A stretch of 64,000 bases of DNA from Anaerovibrio slackiae (GTDB taxonomy: Bacteria > Bacillota > Negativicutes > Selenomonadales > Selenomonadaceae). Position 1 is the first letter of the stretch; every line of letters starts with the position of its first letter. Below, in pieces: positions 8,792-16,892 of the stretch. The stretch is from the NCBI RefSeq assembly GCF_009695585.1, contig NZ_VUNR01000006.1, forward strand, positions 1-64,000, given 5' to 3'. Both the position numbers and the translations under genes were made by a program. The notes below the pieces were generated by a model that saw only the letters and a program-made list of their open reading frames with translations, made no database searches and was not told the origin of the DNA.

Positions 8792-8814
8792 TATATATAT
8801 ATATATATATATAT
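8792..8814. repeat. (TA)n dinucleotide tract just upstream of pilB
   Basis: About eleven to twelve uninterrupted TA units lie between the pilus promoter and the pilB ribosome binding site. In the transcript the tract is self-complementary and could fold. Such tracts change length by slipped-strand mispairing, so it could tune pilus expression. It is followed by further AT-rich sequence to about 8895. Confidence 0.9.
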
Positions 8815-8896
8815 AATTATTATATTAAATTAAATATTTCTATTTTGTAATTATATTTTCTATTCACTGAAATTTTATAAACTAATCTTGGTGACT

Positions 8897-8924
8897 ATAA
8901 TACCACATTTCCAGATTTTTGCAA
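8897..8924 (-). promoter_or_regulatory. Promoter of the pilus operon
   Basis: TTGCAA (8919-8924), 16-bp spacer, TATTAT (8897-8902) on the minus strand. The predicted 5' untranslated region is about 110 nt and ends in the (TA)n tract and GGGGG ribosome binding site of pilB. 8925-9030, between this and the divergent transporter promoter, is AT-rich with a TATATA-type imperfect palindrome around 8985-9015 and no gene. Confidence 0.65.
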
Positions 8925-9030
8925 GCATTTTTTATCATAATCTGAAATATTTTTATTATTTGCTCGCATTGTTAATTATTAATATATATATCTATATAAA
9001 TATATATATTAATATTAAATGAAAATCCCC

Positions 9031-9059
9031 TTGACTTTTCCCCCCATTAGAGCTACTAT
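9031..9059 (+). promoter_or_regulatory. Promoter of the DASS transporter gene
   Basis: TTGACT (9031-9036), 17-bp spacer, TACTAT (9054-9059). Transcription would begin near 9066 and produce a leader of about 180 nt before the start codon at 9246. Confidence 0.75.
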
Positions 9060-9086
9060 TGTTATATAAACATTTTAATACAAACT

Positions 9087-9120
9087 ATATAACTTTTGTT
9101 ATATTGCACAGTGTCGTGCA
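9087..9120 (+). promoter_or_regulatory. Two inverted repeats in the transporter leader (possible operator or RNA hairpins)
   Basis: ATATAAC-TTTT-GTTATAT (9087-9104) is a perfect 7-bp inverted repeat. TGCAC…GTGCA (9105-9120) follows at once. They lie just downstream of the predicted start of transcription, a position suited to a roadblock operator or to RNA structure that competes with the hairpin at 9166. No regulator is identified. Confidence 0.4.
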
Positions 9121-9165
9121 GCTCATCAGTTATACTTCATCTATGCGTTTTGCGCTTGGTTTCTG

Positions 9166-9196
9166 AAGCAGGCTCTCGGTTTGAGCCTGCTTTTTT
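9166..9196 (+). terminator. Intrinsic terminator in the transporter leader (candidate attenuator)
   Basis: The arms AAGCAGGCTC and GAGCCTGCTT form a perfect GC-rich stem with a short CTCGGTTT-like loop, followed directly by T6. It lies between the promoter at 9031 and the gene start, so either it terminates a short independent RNA of about 130 nt or it acts as an attenuator of the transporter gene. Confidence 0.7.
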
Positions 9197-9245
9197 ATTT
9201 ATAAATATAGAGTTGTATAAAATCTAGGGGAAAGGAATGATTTGT

Positions 9246-10700
9246 ATGCGTCAAAAATATGGTTTGGCGGTGGCTATCCTGGTGCTGATTGCCACCCTGA
9301 TGGTTCCCACGCCGCCGGAGCTGTCCACAGCAGGCCACAGAATGCTGGCGGTATTGCTGTTTTCCGTTATTGTCTGGATGTCCGAATCGGTATCCTATCC
9401 TGTCTCGGCATCCATCATCATGACTCTGATGGCGTTCCTGCTGGGCACCGCCCCCAACATGAACAACCCTGACAAGCTGCTGGGTACCTCGGGGGCTCTC
9501 AAGCTGGCTCTCAGCGGCTTTTCCAGTACCGCCCTGGCACTGGTAGGTGCTGCCCTCTTTATTGCAGCAGCCATGATGAAGACGGGGCTGGACAAGCGCA
9601 TTGCCCTGTTCGTCCTGTCCAAGATAGGAGCCAGGACCAACAGGATTCTGGCAGGCGTGATTCTGGTGGGCTTTATCCTGAGCTTCTTCGTGCCTAGCAC
9701 CACCGCCCGGGTCTCCTGCATGGTCCCTATCGTCATGGGCATCATCTCCGCTTTCGGCGTGCCGCTGAAAAGCCGCTTCTCCGCCGTGATGATGATAGCC
9801 ATCGCCCAGGCGGACAGCATCTGGAACGTAGGCATCAAGACCGCCGCCGCCCAGAACATGGTCGCCCTGGGCTTCATCGAGAAGCAGCTGGGCACCACCA
9901 TCAGCTGGCTGGACTGGTTCATCGCGGCGGCCCCCTTCGCCGTCATCATGAGCGTGGTCCTCTACTTCCTGCTGCTGAAGCTGGTACCCCCTGAGATGAA
10001 GGAAATCCCCGGCGGCCAGGAGACCGTGGCGAGAGCCCTCAGGGAGCTGGGCCCTATGACCGCCAGCGAGAAAAAGCTCATGGCCCTCTCCGTCATCCTG
10101 CTGTTCCTGTGGTCCACGGAGAAGGTGCTCCACAGCTTTGACACCTCCACCACCACCCTGGCGGCCGTCACCCTGATGATGCTGCCGGGCATCGGCATCA
10201 TGGACTGGAAGGAAGCCCAGAACCGCATCGGCTGGGGCACCCTGGTCATGTTCGGCGTAGGCATCAGCCTGGGCTCCGCCATCCTGTCCACCAAGGCAGC
10301 CACCTGGATAGCCCATGTCATCGTGGACGGCTTCAGCCTCTACACCATGAGCGCGGTTGCCATCATCGGCGTCATGTCCCTGTTCCTGATCCTCATCCAC
10401 CTGGGCTTTGCCAGTGCCACGGCCCTGTCCTCCGCCATGATCCCCATCATCATCTCCGTGCTGCAGGGAGCCTCCGAGCAGGCGCCCCTCAACGTGGTGG
10501 GCATGACCATGATACTGCAGTACGTCATGTGCTTCGGCTTCATCCTGCCGGTAAACGCCCCTCAGAACATGGTGGCCTTCAGCACTGAGACCTTCGAGGC
10601 CAGGACCTTCGTCAAGACCGGCATTCCGCTGACCATCATCGCCTTCGGCGTCATCATGCTCATGTCCGTCACCTACTGGAGCTGGCTGGGCATCATCTGA
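9246..10700 (+). CDS. DASS (SLC13) family sodium/dicarboxylate-type anion transporter
   Basis: About 484 residues with roughly 11-12 hydrophobic helices. The family hallmark VPSTTARVS near residue 155 and a second helix-break motif FASATALSSAMIPI near 395 correspond to the two SNT-type substrate/Na+ sites of DASS transporters (succinate, citrate, tartrate, sulfate and similar anions). Two ATGs are in frame; I prefer 9246 because AAAGGA ends nine bases before it, whereas the ATG at 9237 touches the same sequence. The gene is alone on the plus strand, divergent from the pilus operon, with its own promoter, leader terminator and downstream terminator. Substrate cannot be read from the sequence; a C4-dicarboxylate would fit an anaerobic fermenter. 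Confidence 0.9.
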   Translation: MRQKYGLAVAILVLIATLMVPTPPELSTAGHRMLAVLLFSVIVWMSESVSYPVSASIIMTLMAFLLGTAPNMNNPDKLLGTSGALKLALSGFSSTALALVGAALFIAAAMMKTGLDKRIALFVLSKIGARTNRILAGVILVGFILSFFVPSTTARVSCMVPIVMGIISAFGVPLKSRFSAVMMIAIAQADSIWNVGIKTAAAQNMVALGFIEKQLGTTISWLDWFIAAAPFAVIMSVVLYFLLLKLVPPEMKEIPGGQETVARALRELGPMTASEKKLMALSVILLFLWSTEKVLHSFDTSTTTLAAVTLMMLPGIGIMDWKEAQNRIGWGTLVMFGVGISLGSAILSTKAATWIAHVIVDGFSLYTMSAVAIIGVMSLFLILIHLGFASATALSSAMIPIIISVLQGASEQAPLNVVGMTMILQYVMCFGFILPVNAPQNMVAFSTETFEARTFVKTGIPLTIIAFGVIMLMSVTYWSWLGII

Positions 10701-10774
10701 GCCCCCTGCCAGGCAGGGCGGTTGCCGGTCTCAGCCTGACGGGCGCAGCACAAATAAAAATCCGGGCAAAAAAA

Positions 10775-10820
10775 AGAGACCGCGAGGATTGTGTCCCATA
10801 CAATCCTTGCGGTCTTTAAT
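10775..10820. terminator. Bidirectional terminator between the transporter and the 84-residue gene
   Basis: Arms AAGAGACCGCGAGGATTGT and ACAATCCTTGCGGTCTTT are complementary over about 17 bp with a 7-nt loop, flanked by an A-run on the left and a T-run on the right. It can therefore stop transcription of both convergent genes. Confidence 0.9.
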
Positions 10821-10913
10821 TATATCCAAAACACAGGGGTAATGGTGTCTTGAATGCACAGCCCCGGGGAAGGGCTGCTGCGGAAAAAGAAAAGCAGTAG
10901 ATACGCTATGCCA

Positions 10914-11168
10914 TCACGCCACGCCGGTAACAGGCTTCAGCATGATGTTGTGGCCGACAGTCAGAATGTTGTACTTCTGCTTCAGCTCATTGGTGAAATC
11001 CTCCAGAGCGGCCACGTTATTGCACTCCACTGTAATAAAGCAGTCACCCTCCTCAATGTCGGAGCAGGATATAACCCTGTCATCCTCCTCGATGAAGCTC
11101 ATGAAGGATTCGTCAGATGCCAGCGCGCAGGCACCGGCAATGCTCATAAATGATTCAACCATGGTCAT
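10914..11168 (-). CDS. Small acidic protein of unknown function
   Basis: 84 residues, acidic, without a signal peptide, membrane helix or zinc motif. The pattern strand-helix-strand (…GDCFITVECNNVAALEDFTNELKQKYNI…) suggests a small alpha/beta fold of ferredoxin or ACT type, but I recognise no family. It has a strong ribosome binding site (TAGGAGG five bases before the ATG), a near-consensus promoter at 11196-11224 and a terminator on its far side. It is thus a genuine, independently and probably well expressed gene. Nothing nearby hints at its function. Confidence 0.75.
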   Translation of the reverse strand: MTMVESFMSIAGACALASDESFMSFIEEDDRVISCSDIEEGDCFITVECNNVAALEDFTNELKQKYNILTVGHNIMLKPVTGVA

Positions 11169-11195
11169 TTAAACCTCCTATCATCTCACAAGGAC

Positions 11196-11224
11196 ATTAT
11201 AGCCGAAAACCGAAATATTGTAAA
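11196..11224 (-). promoter_or_regulatory. Promoter of the 84-residue protein gene
   Basis: TTTACA (11219-11224), 17-bp spacer, TATAAT (11196-11201) on the minus strand, about 28 bp before the start codon. The stretch 11225-11467 upstream of it is AT-rich and holds no gene I can support. Confidence 0.8.
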
Positions 11225-11467
11225 CACTTTTCTTGCACATTGGTGAAATTTTGATATATCTTTAACTGTTATAATAGATAGCCTTCATAATTTTAAACAC
11301 CTGGCAGGAAAAGCTTTTCATTTTTATGCAACAACCATTCATCAAGCTATCTCACAGGCTTGCCATTTTAGCACCATCCTGTTGCAAAGCAATTATATGA
11401 TATTTTCTGCAATTTTGCAAGCCGTTTTTTGTATTTTTTATGCAAAGTTTCATGGCTTTTCAGACAC

Positions 11468-11528
11468 AAAAAAATCCTTTCTGTCCATGGCAGACATACA
11501 TCAGCTGCCACAGCACAGAAAGGATTTT
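11468..11528 (-). terminator. Terminator of the aldolase gene
   Basis: On the minus strand AAAATCCTTTCTGT pairs with ACAGAAAGGATTTT, with an inner GGCAG/CTGCC pairing, and the hairpin ends in T7. It lies 24 bp after the aldolase stop codon. Confidence 0.8.
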
Positions 11529-11551
11529 CTTCTGCAATGCTATCCCGGAAG

Positions 11552-12577
11552 CTATAAAATTTTCTTCAGCTGGTCCACCGCCTTCTGGGTGGTCGCCCAG
11601 CTGGTAGCCAGGCGGATGACGGTGTTCTTCTTGTCATACTTTTCCCAGTAGCTGTAGGATACAACCCTGGCAAGCTCTCCCAGGGCACTGTCAGGCCACA
11701 CCACAAAAATCTGGTTGGTAGGCGAGTCCACATAGAGCCGGTAGCCCTTGTCCAGGAGATCCTCCTTTATCTGGGCCGCCATCTCCACTGCATGGCGGCA
11801 GATCTGAAAATACAGGTTGTCCGTAAAGAGGGCGGAAAACTGCACCCCCAGCAGCCTGCCCTTGGCCAGAAGGCCGCCGTGCTGCTTCACGGAGGTCAGG
11901 AAATGCTTCGGGGCATTGCCCTGGGGGAACACCACCGCCTCGCCGCAGATGGCGCCCGCCTTGGTGCCGCCTATATAGAAGGCATCCGCCAGCCTCGCCA
12001 CATCTGCCAGGTCCATATCCGCCTCATCGCACATGAGCCCGTACCCAAGCCTGGCCCCGTCCACGAACAGCCTGATGCCGTAGGCGTTGCAGGTGTACCG
12101 CAGGGCCTCCAGCTCCGCCTTGGTGTAGACGGTGCCATACTCCGTAGGCTGGGAGATGTACACCAGCCCCGGCTGTGGCATGTGGTCGCTGCTGGCATCT
12201 GCCCCGAACTCCCGCAGGTAGCGTGCCAGGTCCGCTGTCTTTAGCTTGCCCTCGTGCCCCGGCAGGGTAATGACCTTGTGGCCGCTGTACTCGATAGCTC
12301 CTGCCTCATGGACGCTGATATGCCCCGTGTCCGCGGCTATCACTGCCTCGTAGGGCTGCAGCATGGTATCAATGACAATCTGGTTGGTCTGGGTGCCCCC
12401 TGCCAGGAAGTATACCTCCCCCTTGGGGCACTTGGCAGCCGCCCGTATCTTGTCCGCCGCCTCCCGGCAGTACCTGTCAGTACCGTAGCCCGGCAGCTGC
12501 TCCATGTTGGTGGCGGTCAGCGCCTTTAGCACAATGGGGTGCATGCCTTCGCCATAGTCGTTGGTAAAAAACAGCAT
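11552..12577 (-). CDS. ltaE: Low-specificity L-threonine aldolase family PLP enzyme
   Basis: 341 residues, the family length. The aldolase/beta-eliminating lyase fold is shown by the N-terminal FTNDYGEGMHPIV, the PLP-phosphate and ring-stacking His segment, LFVDGARLGYGL near residue 175 and the PLP lysine in IGGTKAGAICGE near 208. The expected reaction is cleavage of L-threonine (and allo-threonine) to glycine and acetaldehyde in the cytoplasm. GGGAGG lies eight bases before the ATG. It is 38 bp after the TetR-type regulator gene and probably in the same transcript, which suggests control of this enzyme by that regulator. A related phenylserine aldolase activity is possible. Confidence 0.85.
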   Translation of the reverse strand: MLFFTNDYGEGMHPIVLKALTATNMEQLPGYGTDRYCREAADKIRAAAKCPKGEVYFLAGGTQTNQIVIDTMLQPYEAVIAADTGHISVHEAGAIEYSGHKVITLPGHEGKLKTADLARYLREFGADASSDHMPQPGLVYISQPTEYGTVYTKAELEALRYTCNAYGIRLFVDGARLGYGLMCDEADMDLADVARLADAFYIGGTKAGAICGEAVVFPQGNAPKHFLTSVKQHGGLLAKGRLLGVQFSALFTDNLYFQICRHAVEMAAQIKEDLLDKGYRLYVDSPTNQIFVVWPDSALGELARVVSYSYWEKYDKKNTVIRLATSWATTQKAVDQLKKIL

Positions 12578-12615
12578 CGCTGTCGCCTCCCATCATTTTG
12601 CCGGAGGGCATCCCG

Positions 12616-13308
12616 TTATTTCACCAGAGGATGCTCCACCATTTCCTTGCCAATTCTCTCCCATGTATCGTTCATGGAGCGAATCTTTTCCACAATTCCG
12701 TTGATTTCGGCCTCTTTTGCCCCGAAAACCCCCAGAGCCAGCCGCAGGAGGCTTTCCCTGGTCCCGGCGGAATCCACCTCCCGCCGGAAGAACATCTCTG
12801 ACAGGCAGGCATGCATGGCTCCCTTCACCATCAGGGTATTCTGATAATACCCCTCATCGGAGCACTCATACTCCGTATCATCAAACAGCCCCCGTGCCAG
12901 CTCCACGAACTGTGCCACCATCCCCTCAAAGATAATGGTGGAGTTGTAGCCCTCCAGGTAGGTATCTCTGACAATCTTGTAGTCCGCCAGCACCTTCAGC
13001 TCCACCTGGCAGACAGCCGCATACTTGAACAGCGGTGATTCATCGCAGCAGTTCTTGTTGATCTTGTTGATGCAGTCACGCACCAGCTCCAGGAGGATCG
13101 CCCGGAAAATATCTTCCTTGTTCTTGAAGAAATAATATATGCTGCCGGTCAGCACCCCGGAATGCTCCACAATCTTCCTGATAGTGGTCTTGCTGTAGCC
13201 TTCCCTCGCCAGAAGCTCCTTGGCGCTGTTCATGATGCGCCCCCGGATGAGCGTTGCATGGTCGCTCATGATGGTTCCGTCTTCAGATTTTAATACTCTC
13301 CTTGCCAT
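12616..13308 (-). CDS. TetR/AcrR-family transcriptional regulator
   Basis: About 230 residues from the ATG at 13308, which has GAGGGG nine bases upstream; an upstream in-frame ATG and one at 13269 are alternatives. The helix-turn-helix lies near residues 27-73 (IRGRIMNSAKELLAREG, then TTIRKIVEHSGVLTGSIYYFFKNKEDIF), the TetR signature. The C-terminal ligand-binding helices include two closely spaced cysteines. The gene is preceded by a promoter whose -35 box overlaps a 16-bp near-palindrome, fitting autoregulation, and is followed by the aldolase gene. Confidence 0.9.
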   Translation of the reverse strand: MARRVLKSEDGTIMSDHATLIRGRIMNSAKELLAREGYSKTTIRKIVEHSGVLTGSIYYFFKNKEDIFRAILLELVRDCINKINKNCCDESPLFKYAAVCQVELKVLADYKIVRDTYLEGYNSTIIFEGMVAQFVELARGLFDDTEYECSDEGYYQNTLMVKGAMHACLSEMFFRREVDSAGTRESLLRLALGVFGAKEAEINGIVEKIRSMNDTWERIGKEMVEHPLVK

Positions 13309-13371
13309 TTCCTTAATCCCCTCATATCCAAAACTTTTAAGCTTAAACACATTCAGATGTTACATATTTCC

Positions 13372-13409
13372 ATTCTATAGCAAAAATATTCCATTGTCAA
13401 TATTGAGAA
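13372..13409 (-). promoter_or_regulatory. TetR-gene promoter with overlapping operator
   Basis: TTGACA (13395-13400), 17-bp spacer, TAGAAT (13372-13377) on the minus strand. A 16-bp near-perfect palindrome, TTGTCAAT|ATTGAGAA at 13394-13409, covers the -35 box, and an ATTGTCAAT direct repeat extends it. The size and symmetry fit a TetR-family operator, so the regulator probably represses itself and the aldolase gene. Confidence 0.6.
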
Positions 13410-13479
13410 TTGTCAATCTGTCCTTCATTTTGCCAAAAAGGCAAGACATTATTCCATCTGCCAGGCAGACTGTCCTCCC

Positions 13480-15075
13480 TCACAGATGGATTTTTTTCTT
13501 GAACATTTCTGCAACATATTCATCATGTGTAATAACCAGCATGGCCCTGCCTGCAAAAGCAGCCAGCAGCCCTGCCAGCAGCCTCTCCCCGGTCCGCCTG
13601 TCCAGGCCGCAGGTAGGCTCGTCCAGCAGCAGGAGCCTGCTGCCGGTGCTGAGAGCCCTTGCCGCCGCCAGTGCCACCAGGAGCCGCTGCCTCTGTCCCC
13701 CGGACAGCCTGCAGCCATCCTGCCCCAGCCGGTAGCCCAGCCCATCGGGGCAGCTCCTGACGAAGTCCCCCAGGCAGGCAAGCTCCAGCGACTGCCACAC
13801 TACAGCCTCAGAGCCTTCCGGGCAGAGCCTCCTGAACAGCTCCCCTATGGTGGTGTCAAATACATACACGTTCTGGGTGATGGCGCTGACCGTGCCCCCT
13901 TCTGCCAGCAGGCTTCCCTGCAGGGTGCCCCTGTCCGGCTGCCACAGCCCCAGCAGCAGATAAAAAAGCGTAGTCTTGCCGCTGCCGCTGTCCCCCAGCA
14001 CTGCCGCCTTCTCCCCTGCCATGAGCTCAAAGGACACCGAATCCGGCACCCTGTGAACCCCGTCGTAGGAAAAGGATATCCTGTCGGCTTTTAGGCAGAC
14101 TTTATTACTATTCATTATACTACTTTCTGCCCAAATTTGACTACTATTTTTCTCAAATTGACTATTGTTTTCTGAAATTTGGCTACTATTTGCCCCGGAC
14201 AAGGCAGGCAGCACATGGCGGACCGCCTCCGCCAGCCCGGCAAACTCCCCCAGAATCGCCTGCACGGACACAGCCAGCACCGCCGCCTCCACAAAGCTCA
14301 TCCTGCCCAGGCTGCAGCTCTCCCACAGCTCTGCCATCAGGAGGCAGAAGGGCAGCACCAGCATGAGGCGGATAGCCAGCTCTGTCAGGCTGCGGCAGCG
14401 TCCCTGCCGCCTGCCGGCCAGCCACAGGCTGTGTGCCGCCCCGTCCAGCTGCGCCTCTGCCCATGCCCTGCCCCCTGTAGTAAAAAGCTCCTCCCTGCCT
14501 GACTGCAAATCCAGCAGCCTGTGACGGTAGGCGCTATATTCCGCCGTCAGTGCCAGCTGCTTCCTCTCCCCCAGCCAGGCAGTACCTGCCACCGCCAGCC
14601 AGCACCAGGCAGGCAGCCAGCTGCACAGGGGCGAAAGGCTGCCCATGCCGCAAAGCACCGCTGCTGCCAGCATCGCCAGCATGAGGCTCACCAGCATAGG
14701 CGTCACACCCCTGAGGTAGAAGCTCCGCCATTCCTCCGCCGCCCGGTTCAGCCTGTGCAGGAGGCTCCCCTGATTCTCCCCGCTGCTGTGGCTGAGGGGC
14801 AGCAGCCGCAAGAGATAAATAAACAGCCTGCGGCTGACCCGGGCAGAAAGGGCAAATGCCGCCGCGTGCCCCGTATACCTTTCACCGTAGCGGAGCAGGG
14901 CGCGCAATATGCCAAAGGCCCGCACCCCGGTAATGGGCAGTGCCAGGGTATAGAGCTCCGGCTGCAGGGAAGCTGCCGCTATCAGGTATGCCGACAGCCC
15001 CAAAAGGGCGATGGAGGACAGGGAAGACAAAAGGCTCAGGCAGAAGGCCGCCAGCTGCATGCATCTCATAAGCAT
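13480..15075 (-). CDS. cydC: Cytochrome bd assembly ABC transporter subunit CydC
   Basis: 531-residue fused membrane/ATPase half-transporter. The N-terminal 300 residues carry about six hydrophobic helices. The ATPase domain has Walker A GDSGSGKT, signature LSGGQRQRL and Walker B LLLLDEPTCGLD. CydDC exports cysteine/glutathione and is needed for haem insertion into the bd oxidase. The start overlaps the cydD end by 10 bp. The linker between the two domains holds a low-complexity Asn/Ser/Gln stretch (NSSQ…NNSQ…NSSQ) that looks like a small repeat expansion. A hairpin made by CCATCTG and CAGATGG at the 3' end may help terminate the operon. Confidence 0.9.
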   Translation of the reverse strand: MLMRCMQLAAFCLSLLSSLSSIALLGLSAYLIAAASLQPELYTLALPITGVRAFGILRALLRYGERYTGHAAAFALSARVSRRLFIYLLRLLPLSHSSGENQGSLLHRLNRAAEEWRSFYLRGVTPMLVSLMLAMLAAAVLCGMGSLSPLCSWLPAWCWLAVAGTAWLGERKQLALTAEYSAYRHRLLDLQSGREELFTTGGRAWAEAQLDGAAHSLWLAGRRQGRCRSLTELAIRLMLVLPFCLLMAELWESCSLGRMSFVEAAVLAVSVQAILGEFAGLAEAVRHVLPALSGANSSQISENNSQFEKNSSQIWAESSIMNSNKVCLKADRISFSYDGVHRVPDSVSFELMAGEKAAVLGDSGSGKTTLFYLLLGLWQPDRGTLQGSLLAEGGTVSAITQNVYVFDTTIGELFRRLCPEGSEAVVWQSLELACLGDFVRSCPDGLGYRLGQDGCRLSGGQRQRLLVALAAARALSTGSRLLLLDEPTCGLDRRTGERLLAGLLAAFAGRAMLVITHDEYVAEMFKKKIHL

Positions 15076-16892
15076 GGGCCCACCTCCCCTTCAACTTTCC
15101 CGGACTCAGACTCAATTTCAATTTCAATCTCAGCCTCAATCTCAACCTTCTCAATCTCAGGCTCAGCTTCAACCGCAATCACCCTGTCCGCCCGGCTCAC
15201 AGCCTGCTGGCGATGAGTGGCCAGCACCACCACCCTGCCGCTGCCCTGCCACTGCCGCAGCATATCCAGAAGCTCCCCTTCCTCATGGGGTTCCAGCCCT
15301 GCCGTCACCTCATCCAGGAGCAGCACGGAAGGGCTGCCCAGCATTGCCCTGGCCATCCCCAGCCTGTGCCGCTGGCCGTTGCTGAGGGAGATGCCCCCAT
15401 CACCAAGCTTTGCTTCCATCCCCCCGGCAGCAGCCTGCCGTCTGTACCAGCTGCCAAGTCCTGCCAGCTCCAGCACCCTCACCAGCTCCCCATCGGGAAA
15501 ATCCCTGCCCAGGAGCAGGTTGTCCCGGAGGGAGGCGGCATACACATGCGGCTCCTGGGGCACATAGCCGATAATTTTCTGCCGCGTTCCCTCCGGCAGT
15601 GCCCCCAGGTCATAGCCTGCCAGCAGGAACTGCCACCCGGCCGGGGGCAGGAGACCTGCCATCCGCCGCAGGAGGGTGGTCTTCCCGGCACCGCTGCTGC
15701 CTGTCACCACCGCAAAGGTGCCTCCGGGCAGCTCCAAAGCATGATTGCCGCTCTCACCTGCTCCTGCCAGCATTTTAGAACCAGTGCCGCTCCTATCTGC
15801 TCCTGCCGGCATTTCAGAAGCGGTGCCGCTCCCCTCTGCCCCTGCCAGTGCCAAGGCAGCAGTGCCAATTTTCTCCGCCTCTGCCAGTTCCTGGAGGGCA
15901 GCCCTGGTATTCATCAGCACATGAAAGGCCATGCCTGCACTCCTGACCGGCATAAAAAACTCCGGTGCCAGGAGAAGCACCAGAAAGCCTGTAGCAAAAT
16001 CCAGGCTCCCTGCCAGCACCCTGAGCCCGATGCCCACTGCCAGCACCGCGATGGACAGGGTAGTGAGAAGCTCCACCGCAAAGGCGGAAAGAAAGGCTAT
16101 CCGAAGCACCCTCAGGGAAGATTCGCTGTGATGCCTTGCCAAATCCTCCATCTCCCTCAGGGCGGCAGCCGTCCGCCTGAACAGCTTCAAGGTCACAACT
16201 CCCTGCATCAGCTCATAAAAGCCCCTGTTCAGCTCCGACTGCCTGTCCCACTGCTCCGCGCTGGCACCGGCTGCCAGCCTGCCCAGAAGGTACAGCATGA
16301 CAGGCGCCACCGGCATGGTGACAAAGGCGATAAGGCCGCTGACCGCATCCAGATATAAGAACACTGCCAGGAACAGGGGCAGGCGGATAAGCCCCGCCAG
16401 CACCAGGGGCACCACCTTCTGAAAGAACTCATCCAGGGCATCCACATGCTGGCAGCAATACGCCGCCAGCCCGGCATTATCCAGCATATCCTGCCTTTGC
16501 ATCCCCTGCTCTTTGTTCGGCATGTCCTGCTTCTGCAGCCCCTGCCCTCTGTTCAGCATATCCTGCCTTTGCCTTCCCTGCCCCCGGCTCAGCCAGTTCA
16601 GCCTGTGCAGCCGTTTTCTGCAGGACAGCCGCACCCTCTCCGAGATGCCGGACAGCAGATACCTGCCCAGGGCGCCGCACACCGCCTGGACAGCCAGAGC
16701 CGCCGCCAGAAGCAGCAGATACCGCCAGCCAGCATCAGCCAGCATCCTTTCTCCTGCCATGCCGTCAATCAGCATGGCCGCAGCGTATGCCGCCAGCAGG
16801 ATGCAGCCATTCTCAAAAAGGGCAGCCACCAAGGTGGCCGCCCTCTCCCTGACAGGTATTTGGTTATAGCAAAACCGCAAAAACTTCTTCAT
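15066..16892 (-). CDS. cydD: Cytochrome bd assembly ABC transporter subunit CydD
   Basis: About 608 residues from the ATG at 16892, which overlaps the cydB stop by one base (TGATG). The membrane domain is N-terminal. The ATPase domain has Walker A GSSGAGKT, a signature LSNGQRHRL with Asn for the usual second Gly, and Walker B VLLLDEVTAGLEP. Three features are odd: three 36-bp tandem repeats encoding 12-residue GQ-rich units (16482-16589), a Gly/Ala/Ser-rich repeated linker before the ATPase domain, and a C-terminal tail of Glu-Ile/Glu-Val repeats. All keep the frame. CydDC would act in the inner membrane to mature CydAB, whose genes precede it. Confidence 0.9.
   Translation of the reverse strand: MKKFLRFCYNQIPVRERAATLVAALFENGCILLAAYAAAMLIDGMAGERMLADAGWRYLLLLAAALAVQAVCGALGRYLLSGISERVRLSCRKRLHRLNWLSRGQGRQRQDMLNRGQGLQKQDMPNKEQGMQRQDMLDNAGLAAYCCQHVDALDEFFQKVVPLVLAGLIRLPLFLAVFLYLDAVSGLIAFVTMPVAPVMLYLLGRLAAGASAEQWDRQSELNRGFYELMQGVVTLKLFRRTAAALREMEDLARHHSESSLRVLRIAFLSAFAVELLTTLSIAVLAVGIGLRVLAGSLDFATGFLVLLLAPEFFMPVRSAGMAFHVLMNTRAALQELAEAEKIGTAALALAGAEGSGTASEMPAGADRSGTGSKMLAGAGESGNHALELPGGTFAVVTGSSGAGKTTLLRRMAGLLPPAGWQFLLAGYDLGALPEGTRQKIIGYVPQEPHVYAASLRDNLLLGRDFPDGELVRVLELAGLGSWYRRQAAAGGMEAKLGDGGISLSNGQRHRLGMARAMLGSPSVLLLDEVTAGLEPHEEGELLDMLRQWQGSGRVVVLATHRQQAVSRADRVIAVEAEPEIEKVEIEAEIEIEIESESGKVEGEVGPCL
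16482..16589. repeat. Three 36-bp tandem repeats inside cydD
   Basis: Units at 16482-16517, 16518-16553 and 16554-16589 share the frame CAGCATATCCTGC..TTGC and encode 12-residue repeats of the type RGQGxQxQDMLN. They lie in the first cytoplasmic loop region of CydD and preserve the reading frame. Confidence 0.9.
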
